A stretch of 64,000 bases of DNA, taken from assembly GCA_014529385.2 (NCBI GenBank), contig CM043952.1:54578119-54642118 (forward strand), read 5' to 3'. Under the pieces are notes generated by a model. The model did not search any database and was not told the DNA's origin. It was given only the letters and a program-made list of their open reading frames with translations. The translations under genes were made by a program, and so were the position numbers. Below are positions 34,225 to 44,824 of this stretch, piece by piece. Numbering within the stretch: the first letter of the stretch is position 1; each line of letters opens with the position of its first letter. The stretch comes from Adiantum capillus-veneris. Lineage: Eukaryota; Streptophyta; Polypodiopsida; Polypodiales; Pteridaceae.

Positions 34225-34380
34225 CTCAAGGACAGAAAGAATAAAGGTAAAGTAAGAAGGCGGTTCTTGGTCAAATTCAAGAACTATCCTGCATTGGATG
34301 CAAAGTGGATGGAGGAGGAGGACCTAGCAAATACTCCTCAGATTGTGAAACTTTACCTTGAAGCTTTTGGTTTAGTATAG
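34225..34380 (+). pseudogene. Element B2 chromodomain, displaced 3' end of pol
   Basis: This resumes B2 pol after element C. It reads AHKDRKNKGKV across the junction, then FLVKFKNYPALDAKWMEEE and a stop at 34378-34380. The chromodomain residues Y/F, W and the acidic C-terminal part are present. This is the natural pol C-terminus of B2, comparable with the end of D (41485). Confidence 0.88.
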
Positions 34381-34941
34381 TCTACTCCAAATGGACCTCG
34401 AATTCAGCTTGGTCGGAGGTCTGGTGCAATCGGTTGCACAAGAGGGGAGTTACTCCGCTCCTTTGTCATCAGATGCCTTGATTTTTGCATACTAGAGTCA
34501 CTGATGTCTCTTTGAGCTTCAGGGATTACTGAGAGCTATTCGTATTTTTCCCCGTGACTTTATGAAATGGAATTCCCGGATATGAAACTGATTTGTTCTT
34601 GACTTGTTTTTAATTGCAGGAACTGATAGACAAAATGAATACAACATTTTGGTATGAATGATCTCGAATAGACATGGTTGCAATAGGGGTTAGTCAATCG
34701 GGCATCTATGAGGTCCTGAGTGGATCTAGATGCGATTGGTAACTGCATTGCTGATAAATCATGGTCTGAGATCCGAATGAATGTTGAATGTGATTTGTCA
34801 TGTGATGTCCTGTCATGTCTAGTGATGTCGTGTGATGTAACTGTCGATTGGTACATGTGCTAGATGTGTGTTCCTAGTGCGTAGGTACTAACAATCAGTG
34901 TCTACTAAGACGGTTTATGGCTTCTGTCTGTTTTCGCAGGC
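34381..34941 (+). other. Element B2 3' non-coding region
   Basis: 561 bp between the pol stop and the inverted repeat; no gene. It shares short words with the B1 equivalent (for example ATCGGGCATC-like and GTGATGT repeats near 34799-34840). Confidence 0.6.
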
Positions 34942-34959
34942 GTAATCGAGGACGATTAC
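34942..34959 (+). promoter_or_regulatory. Pre-PPT inverted repeat, element B2
   Basis: GTAATCG and CGATTAC form a perfect 7-bp stem around AGGA, ending 19 nt before the 3' LTR. Confidence 0.65.
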
Positions 34960-34965
34960 AATGCT

Positions 34966-34978
34966 TTCAAGAGGGGTA
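34966..34978 (+). other. Polypurine tract, element B2
   Basis: TTCAAGAGGGGTA directly precedes TGTCGCAAACTGG of the LTR. Confidence 0.8.
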
Positions 34979-35172
34979 TGTCGCAAACTGGTGACGTGGC
35001 TGCCCGGTACACACACATCCTCCCCGCAATGTAAATGATGACGTGGTTGTACGACACCCCCAAAAATTGCGGAATGGACGACACGTGGTAGCTGTACGGA
35101 CGCCCGCAAATCACGACGCAATTTGCGGCAGCTTTTGGACTTGCTTTTGGCTGCTTTATTTGGCCACGCAAG

Positions 35173-35222
<50 letters not shown>

Positions 35223-35603
35223 TTTAATTTTTAAGCTTGCTTTGTTTTGCCAAGTATGGCTTGAGAGAGAAACCCTTTTTGCTTTATGAAGAGCTTTTGA
35301 TTTTCAGCTTTTGGGCTCTGCTTTTAGCATCCCTTGTAATCTTTAAATATGTGGGCAAGGCCTCACAACTCAGAGCATCTAGACGCAGAGTCTGAGAGTG
35401 AGCGCCTGCCTGCACTCTTGTACTTTGAACACAAATTAATACAAAAAGAAATACCGAAAGGGGCTCCAGCCTTGGGGCCAATATCTCTAGGCACGGAACT
35501 CCGCCGGGCCAGTGTCGAATCAATTTTAAACCGTGAACTGTTTTGAAGTGATTTTTGTGGTGTCACAGTAGATTCTCAACTTGGAGTGTCCAAGTCTGTT
35601 ACA
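34979..35603 (+). repeat. Element B2 3' LTR
   Basis: 625 bp, starts TGTCGCAAACTGG, ends GTTACA. It carries a (GA)n tract (about 35175-35219) that the 5' LTR has lost with its surrounding 230 bp. Shared motif at 35451-35467 with GGCTCC in place of GGCGCC. Confidence 0.92.
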
Positions 35604-36492
35604 ACTGAAATCTGAAAATGCTGGCTGAACCGACGGCTGAAATCTGCAATGACTGATTTGATGCAAAAACTCTACGTGACTGTATGTTGAAGGTCTAAAA
35701 AAGACTAATCTTGGGGCTGATTTGGTAATGCGGGCTGAATCTGGTACTCTAGGTTGATGTTGGGTAAAACGCCAAGGATGCTATTGGAGATGCAAACACC
35801 AAAACTCCTAAGGTGCTACTGCCCTGAACTGGGTAATGATGGTACTAACTGATGCTTGCAGAAGTGACCTCTCAGGGCACTTATATAGGGAAAAAGTGCT
35901 AGGTTGAGCACGGCTGAAAAATAACCCCCCGACTTGCTGAAAAAAGTCACTTATTTCTAAGCGGTGCTTCACATGCGATAACTACCTAGGCCTTGTACTA
36001 TAAACTGTAATGGAAACACTAAGCACTCCCCATTGTGTACACCTAGCAGACACTGGTGGTGATTATGTGCAATCAGAGGGTATGCAACTACTCTAAGGTG
36101 CCTCGGTATGCAGTTACTAGCTTTCAAAGGTGCCAGAAGACTTCCTAGGTATCAAAGGTGTAGCGAAAATGGGTAAATTGAGTGATGATCTAGTCTTCAA
36201 GTGCGAGCTAACCTCCTCTTGGGACCATGCAACCATTATAACTTGGATCTACCGTGATAGATCTCCTCATACTCAAGCTCCTAGCACGAACTGCCCACCG
36301 TACGGACACAAGAAGAATTTGCAAGCAGTGATACACCGGAGAGGGTGTGTGCACGGCAAGGAGAGGGAGCGCTAGCAAGAGGAAGAGGGATCACTGTGGA
36401 ATAACGCCATAGAGAAAGAGTTCTTGATGGTGAGGAAAAACGCTAAAGAGGGTGACGTCACACACTGCAAAAACGCTAGCAAGAGACAACAC

Positions 36493-36546
<54 letters not shown>

Positions 36547-36943
36547 AAACGTTGGTTCTTTGCAATGATCACAATATGCCAAAAGTACAAGGAGGGCGGT
36601 TGCATATATAGGCAAATTGACAATTTGCCCTACCTACTTTAAAACCCCATGATCTTGACAAATGGCCTTAAAAATGATAATAAATATGTAAACTCACTAC
36701 AAGTGACTTGCCACACATATTTAGTAGCAGAACTGTAGAACACTCAAGACTCTGACCCCAAGAAACCCTAGGAACGGGGGTCTCGCCTCATGCCAGCCTA
36801 CTGAATGAGCAACACCGTGGAGTGCGTCGTCGAGAAAAGGTACGTACCTGAGATACGACTGGGCAGAGCCACAACACAGCTCTTCCTAATTTGCTCTTGG
36901 GAGATAATGGAGCCACCATCGGACAGGAATCTAAACTCTAACA
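35604..36943 (-). repeat. LTR F, right part
   Basis: Continues LTR F after B2 (first five bases are the target duplication). It has repeated GCTGAAATCTG words, a (GA)n tract (36493-36543), a TATA-type box at 36605-36610 with TTGCCCTACCTA at 36625-36636, and ends CTAAACTCTAACA. Together with 13218-13572 the LTR would be about 1690 bp. The open frame 36130-36375 shows nothing known. Confidence 0.65.
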
Positions 36944-36984
36944 CCCCCTCTCAGCTCCTGGACGTGAAACAAGCACAAAGGAAA
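36944..36984 (-). other. Element F polypurine tract and 41-bp internal stub
   Basis: CCCCCTCTCAGCTC next to the LTR reads as GAGCTGAGAGGGGG on the minus strand, a polypurine tract. Only about 41 bp of F internal sequence remain before gypsy D coding sequence starts, so F is truncated here by deletion or recombination. Confidence 0.5.
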
Positions 36985-37691
36985 GGATCTCACTTTGGAT
37001 GTAAAAATCAAGGGCGAGTCTATTCTGCTACGACAGTTTCTAAGTTAATGAAATCTCATATTTCTGCTTGCTTGATTTTTATTTGAGACAGGTCTCAAGA
37101 TGAAGGTAATTCAAATTCATCTACTTTGGAGACAAAGAGACTTGATTTGTTGAAACAATATCAGAATTGTTTCTCAAAGAGCCTACTAGGGGAGTTGCCC
37201 CCTAAGCGTCCCGAGGATTATACCATTGATCTGATTCCAAGGAGCTCACCTCCTAATCGACCACCTTATAGAGGAAGCCCGACACAATACGAGGAGATTA
37301 TGAATCAGGTCAATGATCTTCTCGAGAAAGGATTGATTCAACCGAGTTTTTCACCCTTTTGTTCACCGTTTTTGCTTGTTCAGAAGGAGGGACAACATTT
37401 CGTACCACATTTGGACTCTATGAGTTTTTAGTGATGCCTTTTGACCTCACCAATGCTCCAACTACATTTAATCGGATGATGGATCGAATCTTTTGAGAGC
37501 ACCGGCAATTTGTGGAAACATTCTTTGATGATATCATTATTTTCTCCAAATCGGAAACAGAACATCAAGAGCATCTTGTAAAGGTCCTTCAAACTTTGTG
37601 AGATCATACGTTGATTATCAATGGCAAGAAAAGCGAGTTCTTCATGCAGGAGATACACTTTCTTGGACATATTATTTCTTCAAAGGGTGTC
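36985..37691 (+). pseudogene. Element D pol, first part
   Basis: This starts in the linker (LDVKIKGES) and runs to the RT entry ([27 protein letters not shown]). After LLVQKEG about 190-200 nt are missing relative to A and C, which removes the palm motif with the first catalytic Asp. The sequence resumes at [13 protein letters not shown] and continues in another frame through FFDDIIIFSK (about 37519) to ISSKGV at the solo LTR. A stop and frame changes are present. Confidence 0.85.
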
Positions 37692-39342
37692 TGTAAGGTG
37701 CAGCGGAAGTGAATGATTGAACTTTGCTCAAGATGAGCGCTCCGAAGTGTGCTCAAGGTTCCTTTTACTTACGGAAGGGAGAGCCTTCCGTTCCTTTAGT
37801 GAGAGAGTGCAAATGATCACAAACAAAGTGGTAGACACTGTGAATGAAGGTGCATGAGCCTGAGAGATAGAGAGAGAAGAGAATACTACACCAGACAAGT
37901 TGTCAAACCCTCCTCCAAGGGCCCCACTCTCGATGGCGAGAGCGGTCTATGCTATTGATTGCACAAATCCGGTACAAGATGCTGATGCAAGTTTGGAGGC
38001 TATGATGCAATGTGGATCTAAGTCTGTAGACGACGGTGATGACGAGAACGGCGATGGCGACGGCTGAAAATACTATCTTCGGGATTGTTCTTATGCTGAA
38101 TTCTGCTGTGCAAAACACTGAAGTCTCTTGGCTGAATCGCTGATCTTCACTGGCTGAAAAACGCTGCTTGTCCAGGCTGAAAACGCTGGCTAATGGGGGC
38201 TGAAATCGCTATGGCAGCAGGCTTCAAAAACGCTGGCTTGATGGCTTCAAAACGCTGAAGTGCTGCTTGAAAAACGCTGGATCTGCTGTATATAAAAACG
38301 CTGGTTCATGCAGTTGTAAAACGCTGATCTGAGGGGTCTTTAGTCGCTGATCTGCTGCCTTCTGAAAACGCTGCTGCTGCCAGGGCTTAAGGGCTGAAAA
38401 CACTGAAGTCTTTGGGTGGTTCTTGCTTGAGAGAGAGTCAGAGAGATGCCTGTTGCAAGTGGCTTGCCTGTGCACTCCTGCCTCTTTTGCCAGATAATGC
38501 TAGCATTGGTTTTCTTATATATTGTCTTATGCAAATTGTCCTACCTAGTTTCCCAACAAAAGTCACTTAAAAATAAGGGAAAATTACCAAAATACCCCTC
38601 TAATTTATCGAAATTCTCAAAATACCCCTCGAATTTCAAAAATTCCCTTAATACCCCCCATATTTTGTAACAAATTCCCAGAATGCCCTTCAAATTTTCC
38701 AAAATTTCCTAAATACCCCTCTCGTAAGATGAGATTTCTCTAAAGATTAAAAATTTGTAGCTTTTCATAAGAAGACTGAATGTCTATCAATACAAGATGC
38801 TAAAACTAGAATTTGAGTTGGTTATGTGGGCTTTGTGGAGATGAATCATTTCATTATTTTAGACATAATCGCCTTTTTTTGTGAGGTAATTTGTGACAAA
38901 TTACATGCTAAGCACTCAAAAATAGATCTCAATTGTCAAAAAAGAATAAAGATTAGAAAATCTTGAACAATCCGACTAAAATAGATACAGGGTATTTTGG
39001 GAATTTTGAAATTTGAGGGGTATTTTGGGAATTTTCACAAATTAGAGGGGTATTTTGGTAATTTTTCCAAAAAATAATAAGTGAAAAATGTCAAAAATAG
39101 GGAAAATAGGTCTATGCATTGTAAAAATGCTCCTGATGGGTTCTGATGGAAATTTGATGATCATTCTGTGTGCAACCAGAGGATGTGCATCTACTCTTAA
39201 GTGTCCGGGCATGCACGGTCTGCGAACAGACTCACAAAAGTGTTAGAGCACTTCCTAAGCTAGACTGACTGGACTGAACTGAACCCTTGTCATGCTGTAG
39301 CTTTTGTCCATGGACACATAGGGTTGGATGTGTCACGTGACA
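37692..39342 (-). mobile_element. Solo LTR of the E family
   Basis: 1651 bp with ends TGTAAGGTGC and CACGTGACA, flanked by a perfect 5-bp duplication GTGTC (37687-37691 and 39343-39347). It lies in the RT coding region of D, and the frame reads through once it is removed (ISSKGV, then RMDLAK). A single LTR with target duplication is the product of recombination between two LTRs of a former element. It carries the MITE-like insert 38577-39068 and at least eight copies of AAAACGCTG (38150-38375). Confidence 0.92.
38577..39068. mobile_element. MITE-like foldback insertion in the solo LTR
   Basis: 492 bp absent from the E LTR at the same place (after AAAGTCACTTA). The first and last 30 bases are inverted copies with one mismatch (GGGAAAATTACC and AAATACCCCTCTAATTT), and the similarity extends inward through several AAAATACCCCTC words for about 75 nt. 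There is no coding capacity. The flanks are A/T-rich (AAAATAA), so the target duplication cannot be fixed. Confidence 0.7.
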
Positions 39343-41487
39343 GTGTCAGGATGGACCTAGCCAAGGTTGCAGCTATTCAGGATTCGCCACCTCTTAGGAA
39401 CGTGTATGATATGCGTAGTTTCTTGGGACTATGTTCTTAGTACAAAAGGTTCATTTTCAGATTTGCAAAAATTGCAGTAGCTTTGCATCATTTGACCAAG
39501 AAAGGTGTTCCGTTTTCTTGGAAACAGACACAGATTACAGCTTTTGAGCGTCTGAAAGAAAAGCTTATGACTAGACCAATCCTTGTGCTTCCCAATTTGC
39601 AAAAACCTTTTCAAGTGCATTGTGATGCATGTGGTAGCAGTTTAGGACGAGTTTTACAACAGGATGGTCATGTGATAGCCTATGAGAGCATATTATTTTC
39701 TAAGGCTGAGATAGTTGCACAAATTTATGAGAAGGAACTTCTTGGAGTAATTCATGCATTATCTACTTGGAAACATTACCTTCTTGTAGCTGATTTCATA
39801 GGTCATACTGATCATGAGAGTTTGAGATACTTCTTGTCACAACCGAAGCTGTCAGACAAACAGATGAGATGGGCAAATTTTTGTCTCTCTTTCATTTTCA
39901 AATTGTTTATGTAGAGGGAAAGGAGAACGTGATTGCAGATGCCTTATCTCGCAAACCACAAATTCCAGCAGTCACTGCTATTTTTCATCATGAGTTGGAT
40001 TACATGTGACAACAATATGCTACAGATCTCGATTTTCAGAGCATTTTATGACAGCTTACAGGATGGTGAGGCTGTCCAGGTTATGCTCTTAAAGAAGGAT
40101 TTTTTATGAAGACAACTAAGTTATGTCACACGACAACTTAGACAGAAAGTGTTGATTGAATGCCATAATCCACCCTTTTCAGGGCATCGTGGGATTGAAG
40201 CTACATTAAAAGCAGTAGATACTTCTTTTGGCCTCAACTCAAGGTAGATGTGGACACTTTTGTGCGTATATGCTTGGTATGCCAAAAAGTGAAGTATGAC
40301 ATACATAAAACACCAGGACTACGGCTACCTTTGTCGATTCCAGATCGACCTTGGGAGAGTATTGCTATGGACTTTATTTTTTATCTTTCAAAGACACAGG
40401 GTGGGCATGATGGCATATGGACTGTTATAGATAGGTTCAATAAGCAAGCTCATTTTATCCATGTAAAGAAGACAATTAAAGTAGATCATATGGCAAAGTT
40501 GTTCATTATTTATATCTTTAAATACCATGGCATGCCTTCTTCTATTGTTTCAGATAGAGATTCCAGCATGACCAGTCTGTTTTAGCGAGCTTTATGTGAG
40601 AATTTGGGAACTACATTGAAGTTCTATTCTTCTTTTCATCCACAAACAGATGGGCAGTCAGAGATTAAAAATTCAGCTGTGTTGGATTTGTTAAAGTGTT
40701 AGGTTCCATACCACAAATTGTTGTGGTATGGATATCTGCCATGGGTGGAGTTTGTCTACAACAACACGGTCCATACATCGATAGGGAAGGTCCCATTTGA
40801 GATTGTTGAAGATGGCAAGAAAGTTCCGCCTATCTTGTGCACCAAAGATACGATTTTTGAGGCAGATCGCTTTGTGGAGGATCTTGATACCTCATTTTCC
40901 AAGATAAAGGAGGCTTTGCAAAAGTCTCAAGAAAAACACAAAAAGGTAGCTGATAAGCATTGCAAAGACATGCAACTTAAAGAGAATGATTGGGTGCTAC
41001 TCAAGTTTTAGAAAGCACGTCTCTGAAAGAAAAAGGGCAAAGAGAGGCTTTATCCAAAGCTGAGTATGCGATACTATGGTCCTTTCCAAATCAGTGAGCA
41101 AATCAATGATGTTGCTTTCAGATTGAAGCTACGAGATCATTGAAAGATTCACAATGCTTTTCATGTGAGTCTTTTGCATCCTTTTAAAGGACACGTGTCA
41201 GAGGATATGATTGCTGACGAGCAACCTGAAGTTGAGGAAACAGAGGGAATCCTTCAACCTGAACAGATACTGGCACATAAGGAAAGACAGATTAAAGGAA
41301 AGCTAATTCGAAAATATTTGGTCAAGTTTCGGAATTATCCAGCCTTGGATGCCAAATGGATGGAGGAGGAGGACTTGGGAGATACTTCTCAATTATTAGA
41401 GCTTTACCTTGAGGCTTTTGGATTGGCTCCTACATTGCCACCAAGAGTTCATGATGATTTAGTGGTTGTCACAAACGGGAGCGCATA
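39343..41487 (+). pseudogene. Element D pol, second part: RT end, RNase H, integrase, chromodomain
   Basis: This resumes after the solo LTR with MDLAKV and SFLGLCS, then RNase H (CDACGSSLGRVL, YEKELLGVIHAL, TDHESLRYFL), a damaged H2C2 finger (40150-40290), integrase core with MDFIFYL, VSDRDSS and QSEIKNS (40360-40680), GPF module (about 41070) and chromodomain (PEQILAHKERQI, YLVKFRNYPALDAKW), ending about 41485. At least six stops or frame changes are present. Confidence 0.88.
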
Positions 41488-41523
41488 GCAATATAAAATA
41501 AACTCGGATAAATAGAATTTATC

Positions 41524-42900
41524 TGTAAGGTGCAGCGGAAGTGAATGTTGAACTTTGCTCAAGATGAGTGCTCCTAACTGTGCTCAAGGGTTCCTTTTAC
41601 TTACGGAAGGGAGAGCCTTCTGTTCCTTTAGTGAGAGAGTGCAATGGACACAAACAAAGTGGTGAACATTGTGAATGAACTCAATGAAGGTGCTGAGATT
41701 GAGAGACAGAGAGAGAAGAATATGACACCAAAATGTTGTCAAACCCTCCTCCGAAGGCCCCACTCTCTATGGCGAGAGCGGTCTACTTATGATCGCACAA
41801 ATCTCTACAATGCTTGGACTTGCCGACGATGTCGACAACGATGAGATAGGCTGAAATCTGAGAATGCTAATGACTGAAATCTGCAAAGCTTTATCTGCTG
41901 AATTCTGACTCTTATGTCGGTGACGATGTCGATGGCGACGATGCGACGACGTGCTGAGAACACTGATGCTGAAATCTGCGTTTTCTTGGCTGAATCTGCA
42001 AACTATGCTGGATCAAACCGTGCGGCAAGGATCTGTTGCGGGAAGGTGAGATCTGCGAGGTTCGGGAGTTCTACTGCAATGTTTGAGTGCTGAAAACTGA
42101 AAACGCTGATGCTACTGTGGATCTTGTTGCTATGAAACTGCAAAACGCTAGGGGCTGATCTGCAATTCAAAAACGCTGGCTGATTTGGAGTCTTTTGCTA
42201 AATCGCTAGTGGGTCTGGGGTCCTGCTGTCGCCGGCTGTCTTGCAAATGCAAAATTCTAGGCTAATCTGCTGTTCTACTGCCGCCGGGAATCTGCAAGTG
42301 CAAAAATGCTGGCTGGTCTTGTTGATGGCTGAAAAACGCCGAGTCTTCTTGTCGGTGGGGAGTCTTGTTGAGAAGGTGTCTGCTGAACCCTTGGTTCTTG
42401 TCTTTGCGGTTAAATTTCGAGCGCTAGTGCCCTACGTGGCACTAGCCGTCGCCGTTGATCTAAAAAATGCTGAGCTTTCTAATGGCAATGGCTGCTGCCA
42501 CATAGGCAGCAGCGCTCGAAATTTATCATCACGAGTTCCTATTGCCTCTTCTCCAGAAAGTGTTAGTGCTAGGTTTCTATATATACAAACTTAGCAAAAT
42601 TGCCCTACCTAGTTTCCAACAAAAGTCACTTAATAAATAAGTGAAAAATGTAAAAAATAGAGAAAATAGGTTTTATGCACTGGAAACTACTCCTGATGGA
42701 TTCTGATGGTAATGTTGATGGTCATGCTGTGCGCAACCAGAGGATATGCATCTAATCTAAGTGTCTGGACATGCACGGTCTGCGAACAGACTCACAAAAG
42801 TGCGGGATCACTTCCTATTCTAGACTGACTTGACTAAACTGAACCGTGGTCATGCTGTAGCTTGTCCACTTACAAATAGGGTTGGATGTGTCACGTGACA
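41524..42900 (-). repeat. Element E 3' LTR
   Basis: 1377 bp; plus-strand ends TGTAAGGTGC and CACGTGACA. On the minus strand it starts TGTCACGTGACA, and a promoter-like pair, CTAGGTAGGGCAA (42600-42612) and TATATATA (42578-42585), lies about 300 nt in. The flank before it is TTATC; no matching flank exists because the other LTR is truncated. Confidence 0.88.
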
Positions 42901-42914
42901 TCCCCTCCTTTTCA
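42901..42914 (-). other. Polypurine tract, element E
   Basis: Plus-strand TCCCCTCCTTTTC is GAAAAGGAGGGGA on the minus strand, directly before TGTCACG of the LTR. Confidence 0.8.
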
Positions 42915-42920
42915 AAGTGA

Positions 42921-42932
42921 GGTACTAGTACC
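42921..42932 (-). promoter_or_regulatory. Pre-PPT palindrome, element E
   Basis: GGTACTAGTACC is a perfect 12-base palindrome exactly 20 nt from the LTR, at the same place as the inverted repeats of gypsy A, B and C. As a hairpin it would have a 4-bp stem and CTAG loop, so it is weaker than the others. Confidence 0.4.
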
Positions 42933-43641
42933 GAACTATATGGCGTCGAGGGAGATCGCCAACAGGGTCTAGAATCTTGGGAAGGACTCTTCGCCGGCCC
43001 ACTCTGATGCGTGGGTCGTGCGATACTTGAACTTCATAATGGTCTGCAAAGTCTTTTTCTTTGGGCCGCGTTGAAAGCGACACAAAGTCTTCTAAGGCTC
43101 CATCAATGCTTCAACTTAGTCATGCTTCTTCCTTCTTCAAGAATCTCCGAGGCTGAAAAATCTTGAAACCACTTCCAACACAAAACCATGAACATACCCA
43201 TTCCATGTAAAGTGACCGGAAAAATTCTAATCTTCCTAAAAGACTGTGCATGCGATGTAGATGAACAAAGTGACGGAGTGTCAAATCATTCACCAAAAAC
43301 ACGCAAACAATGGGGTCGAATCGTGACTTTTTGATCTAAATCAATCAACTGTGGCAATTCATAATGGAAATGCCGATGCTTGATGCTCAATCCTTCTTGT
43401 GCTCTTTCTGATACTGTATCATGCCAAGGAAGAGACATGGAATGTGAATTCCTCAAGTGTATACTTTTCAGCTTTTCATGAGAAATCTGCATACATCCGT
43501 TCTCATTCATGTTGAAACGTGCTCAACGTACAATATGTCATGCCTATGAAAAGGGATCACATAAAGTCCTTGATTAAAAATACAGGAAACGATCACGAAT
43601 GAAACACTCGAACAATGCGTGCTGACTAATCATTCGAACAC
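42933..43641 (-). other. Element E internal region, 3' part
   Basis: About 700 bp read on the minus strand give short open frames (43286-43510, 43120-43302) with no known domain, for example a stretch ending RIRVGRRRVLP near 42990. It might be a decayed second gene of E or captured host sequence. Confidence 0.4.
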
Positions 43642-44626
43642 TTAGTACTTCATGTGGGAGTTCTTTGGAACTAGGCTCGAGAGCCAAGATCGGTTCTTCC
43701 TGAGGATCGAAACTTCTTGAGGGGGTTCTGTAGACCTCGACTCGAAAGCGAAGACCGGTTCTTCGTGATTGATCGAATCTGCAATGAGGTTAGCTTCACT
43801 AAAAAAAGTTTCAACTAACACATCATCCTTGTGAACTAACACATCATCCTTGTGAACAATCACATCATCTTCATGCAAATCATCATGCTTGTGAGAAATC
43901 ACATCTTGATCAGACAAAGCATCATGCTCATCATTATCATGCAATTCAGTCATTATCATTCAAATCTTTATGCAAATCATGTAATTCCTGTGTGTCTTGC
44001 TTTGGAGAAGAAGAGACTGAGAGAGTCTTCTTTTCCCGAATCTCTTGCATCTGTGCCTGCACTTGAGAAAAGAAGCGGAACAAGGCGGCTTTCCTTTTGT
44101 TGTGCTCATGCTCTATGGCTACCATTCTTTCTTCATGTTCACGCCGTATTTCTGCTTTTCTTTCTTCGCGATCTAACTTCCTTGCTTCGCGTTCTAACTT
44201 CCTGTCCATCATCATCTTGTCGAAAGCCTCCGTAGGAGTTAGTGCAATCCTTGGCGTAGATGGGGAAGGGAGAGGGTCGGAAAAACCTCTTGGTGGGGAA
44301 AATTCTTCTTCGCCACTCCCATGCTCACCACCTTCAAGCGAAGTATCCATTCCGCTTGGAGTGATGACCATCCACTGAAGTCTTGGGTTCTTAAGTTCAC
44401 GAGAAACTTGGGTTCTTGCGGGTCTTGGTTCTTGGGTTCTTGAGGTTTGAGGGTCTCGGGGTTCTTGAGGTTCTTCTTTCGCTTGCAATCTATGCTGGAG
44501 AAGGATCTTCTCTTCACCCGAGTTCTGCTCTTTTCCGTGGGTGCACCCCTTGGCGGCCTTGCGTTCACACCAAGGTTGCTTTTCCCACCTCACGCCGATT
44601 GGCCGGCCGCTAAGTGCACGGTGCAT
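43642..44626 (-). CDS. Element E coiled-coil ORF of unknown function
   Basis: A minus-strand frame of 226 codons (44626-43946) overlaps by 14 nt a second frame of 105 codons (43959-43642). The first has a basic, proline-rich N-terminal part with RTQEPRPART-type repeats, an acidic linker, then a heptad-rich segment dense in E, R and K (DRKLEREARKLDREERK, EHEERMVAIEHEHNKRK) that is probably a long coiled coil, and a D/H-rich end. The second continues the D/H-rich style (VHKDDVLVHKDDVLV), so the two were probably one protein split by a frameshift near 43950. A later start, MVITPSGMD (about 44365), is possible. It might replace gag, since a coiled coil can self-assemble; that is inference. No known family recognised. 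Confidence 0.5.
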
Positions 44627-44810
44627 GCTCAGTGAGTGAAAAGAGGCACAAGGGGAGGCTGGACAAGCCCTTCTTTCTTGGGTTTCCTGTCACTCTTCAA
44701 AAACACGATTAGGAATCGACACGTCCAAGAGGACTTGGGTTACGTGCGACCGCAACAAGCAAAAAAACATTCTTGTGGTTCTTTCCTTGAGTGATATAGA
44801 ACACTGCCAA

Positions 44811-44823
44811 AGCTCTGATACCA
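44811..44823 (-). other. Primer-binding site, element E (tRNA-iMet)
   Basis: On the minus strand, TGGTATCAGAGCT follows the LTR after one base. It fixes the minus orientation of E. Confidence 0.9.
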
Positions 44824-44824
44824 A

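Larger units (their letters stand above)
13573..35603 (+). mobile_element. Element B2: gypsy retrotransposon with element C nested inside
   Basis: B2 spans 22 kb because element C (19060-34224) lies in its chromodomain. Without it, B2 is about 6.9 kb. It has an iMet primer site, gag, pol and chromodomain. The flanks GCTGA (13568-13572) and ACTGA (35604-35608) fit a 5-bp target duplication with one change. The coding region has many stops and frameshifts. Its proteins are close to those of the minus-strand element B1, whereas their LTR upstream parts differ. It sits inside LTR F. Confidence 0.9.
36985..41523 (+). mobile_element. Element D: decayed gypsy fragment
   Basis: This holds coding sequence from the protease-RT linker to the chromodomain and is interrupted by a solo LTR (37692-39342). 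No D LTR is visible: the left end joins the F stub and the right end meets element E at 41524. D is the most damaged gypsy copy here and probably the oldest. Confidence 0.85.

Noticed and set aside
38700..39300. Separate gene in the solo LTR
   Set aside because: The extra sequence is explained by the foldback insertion; no open frame of interest.
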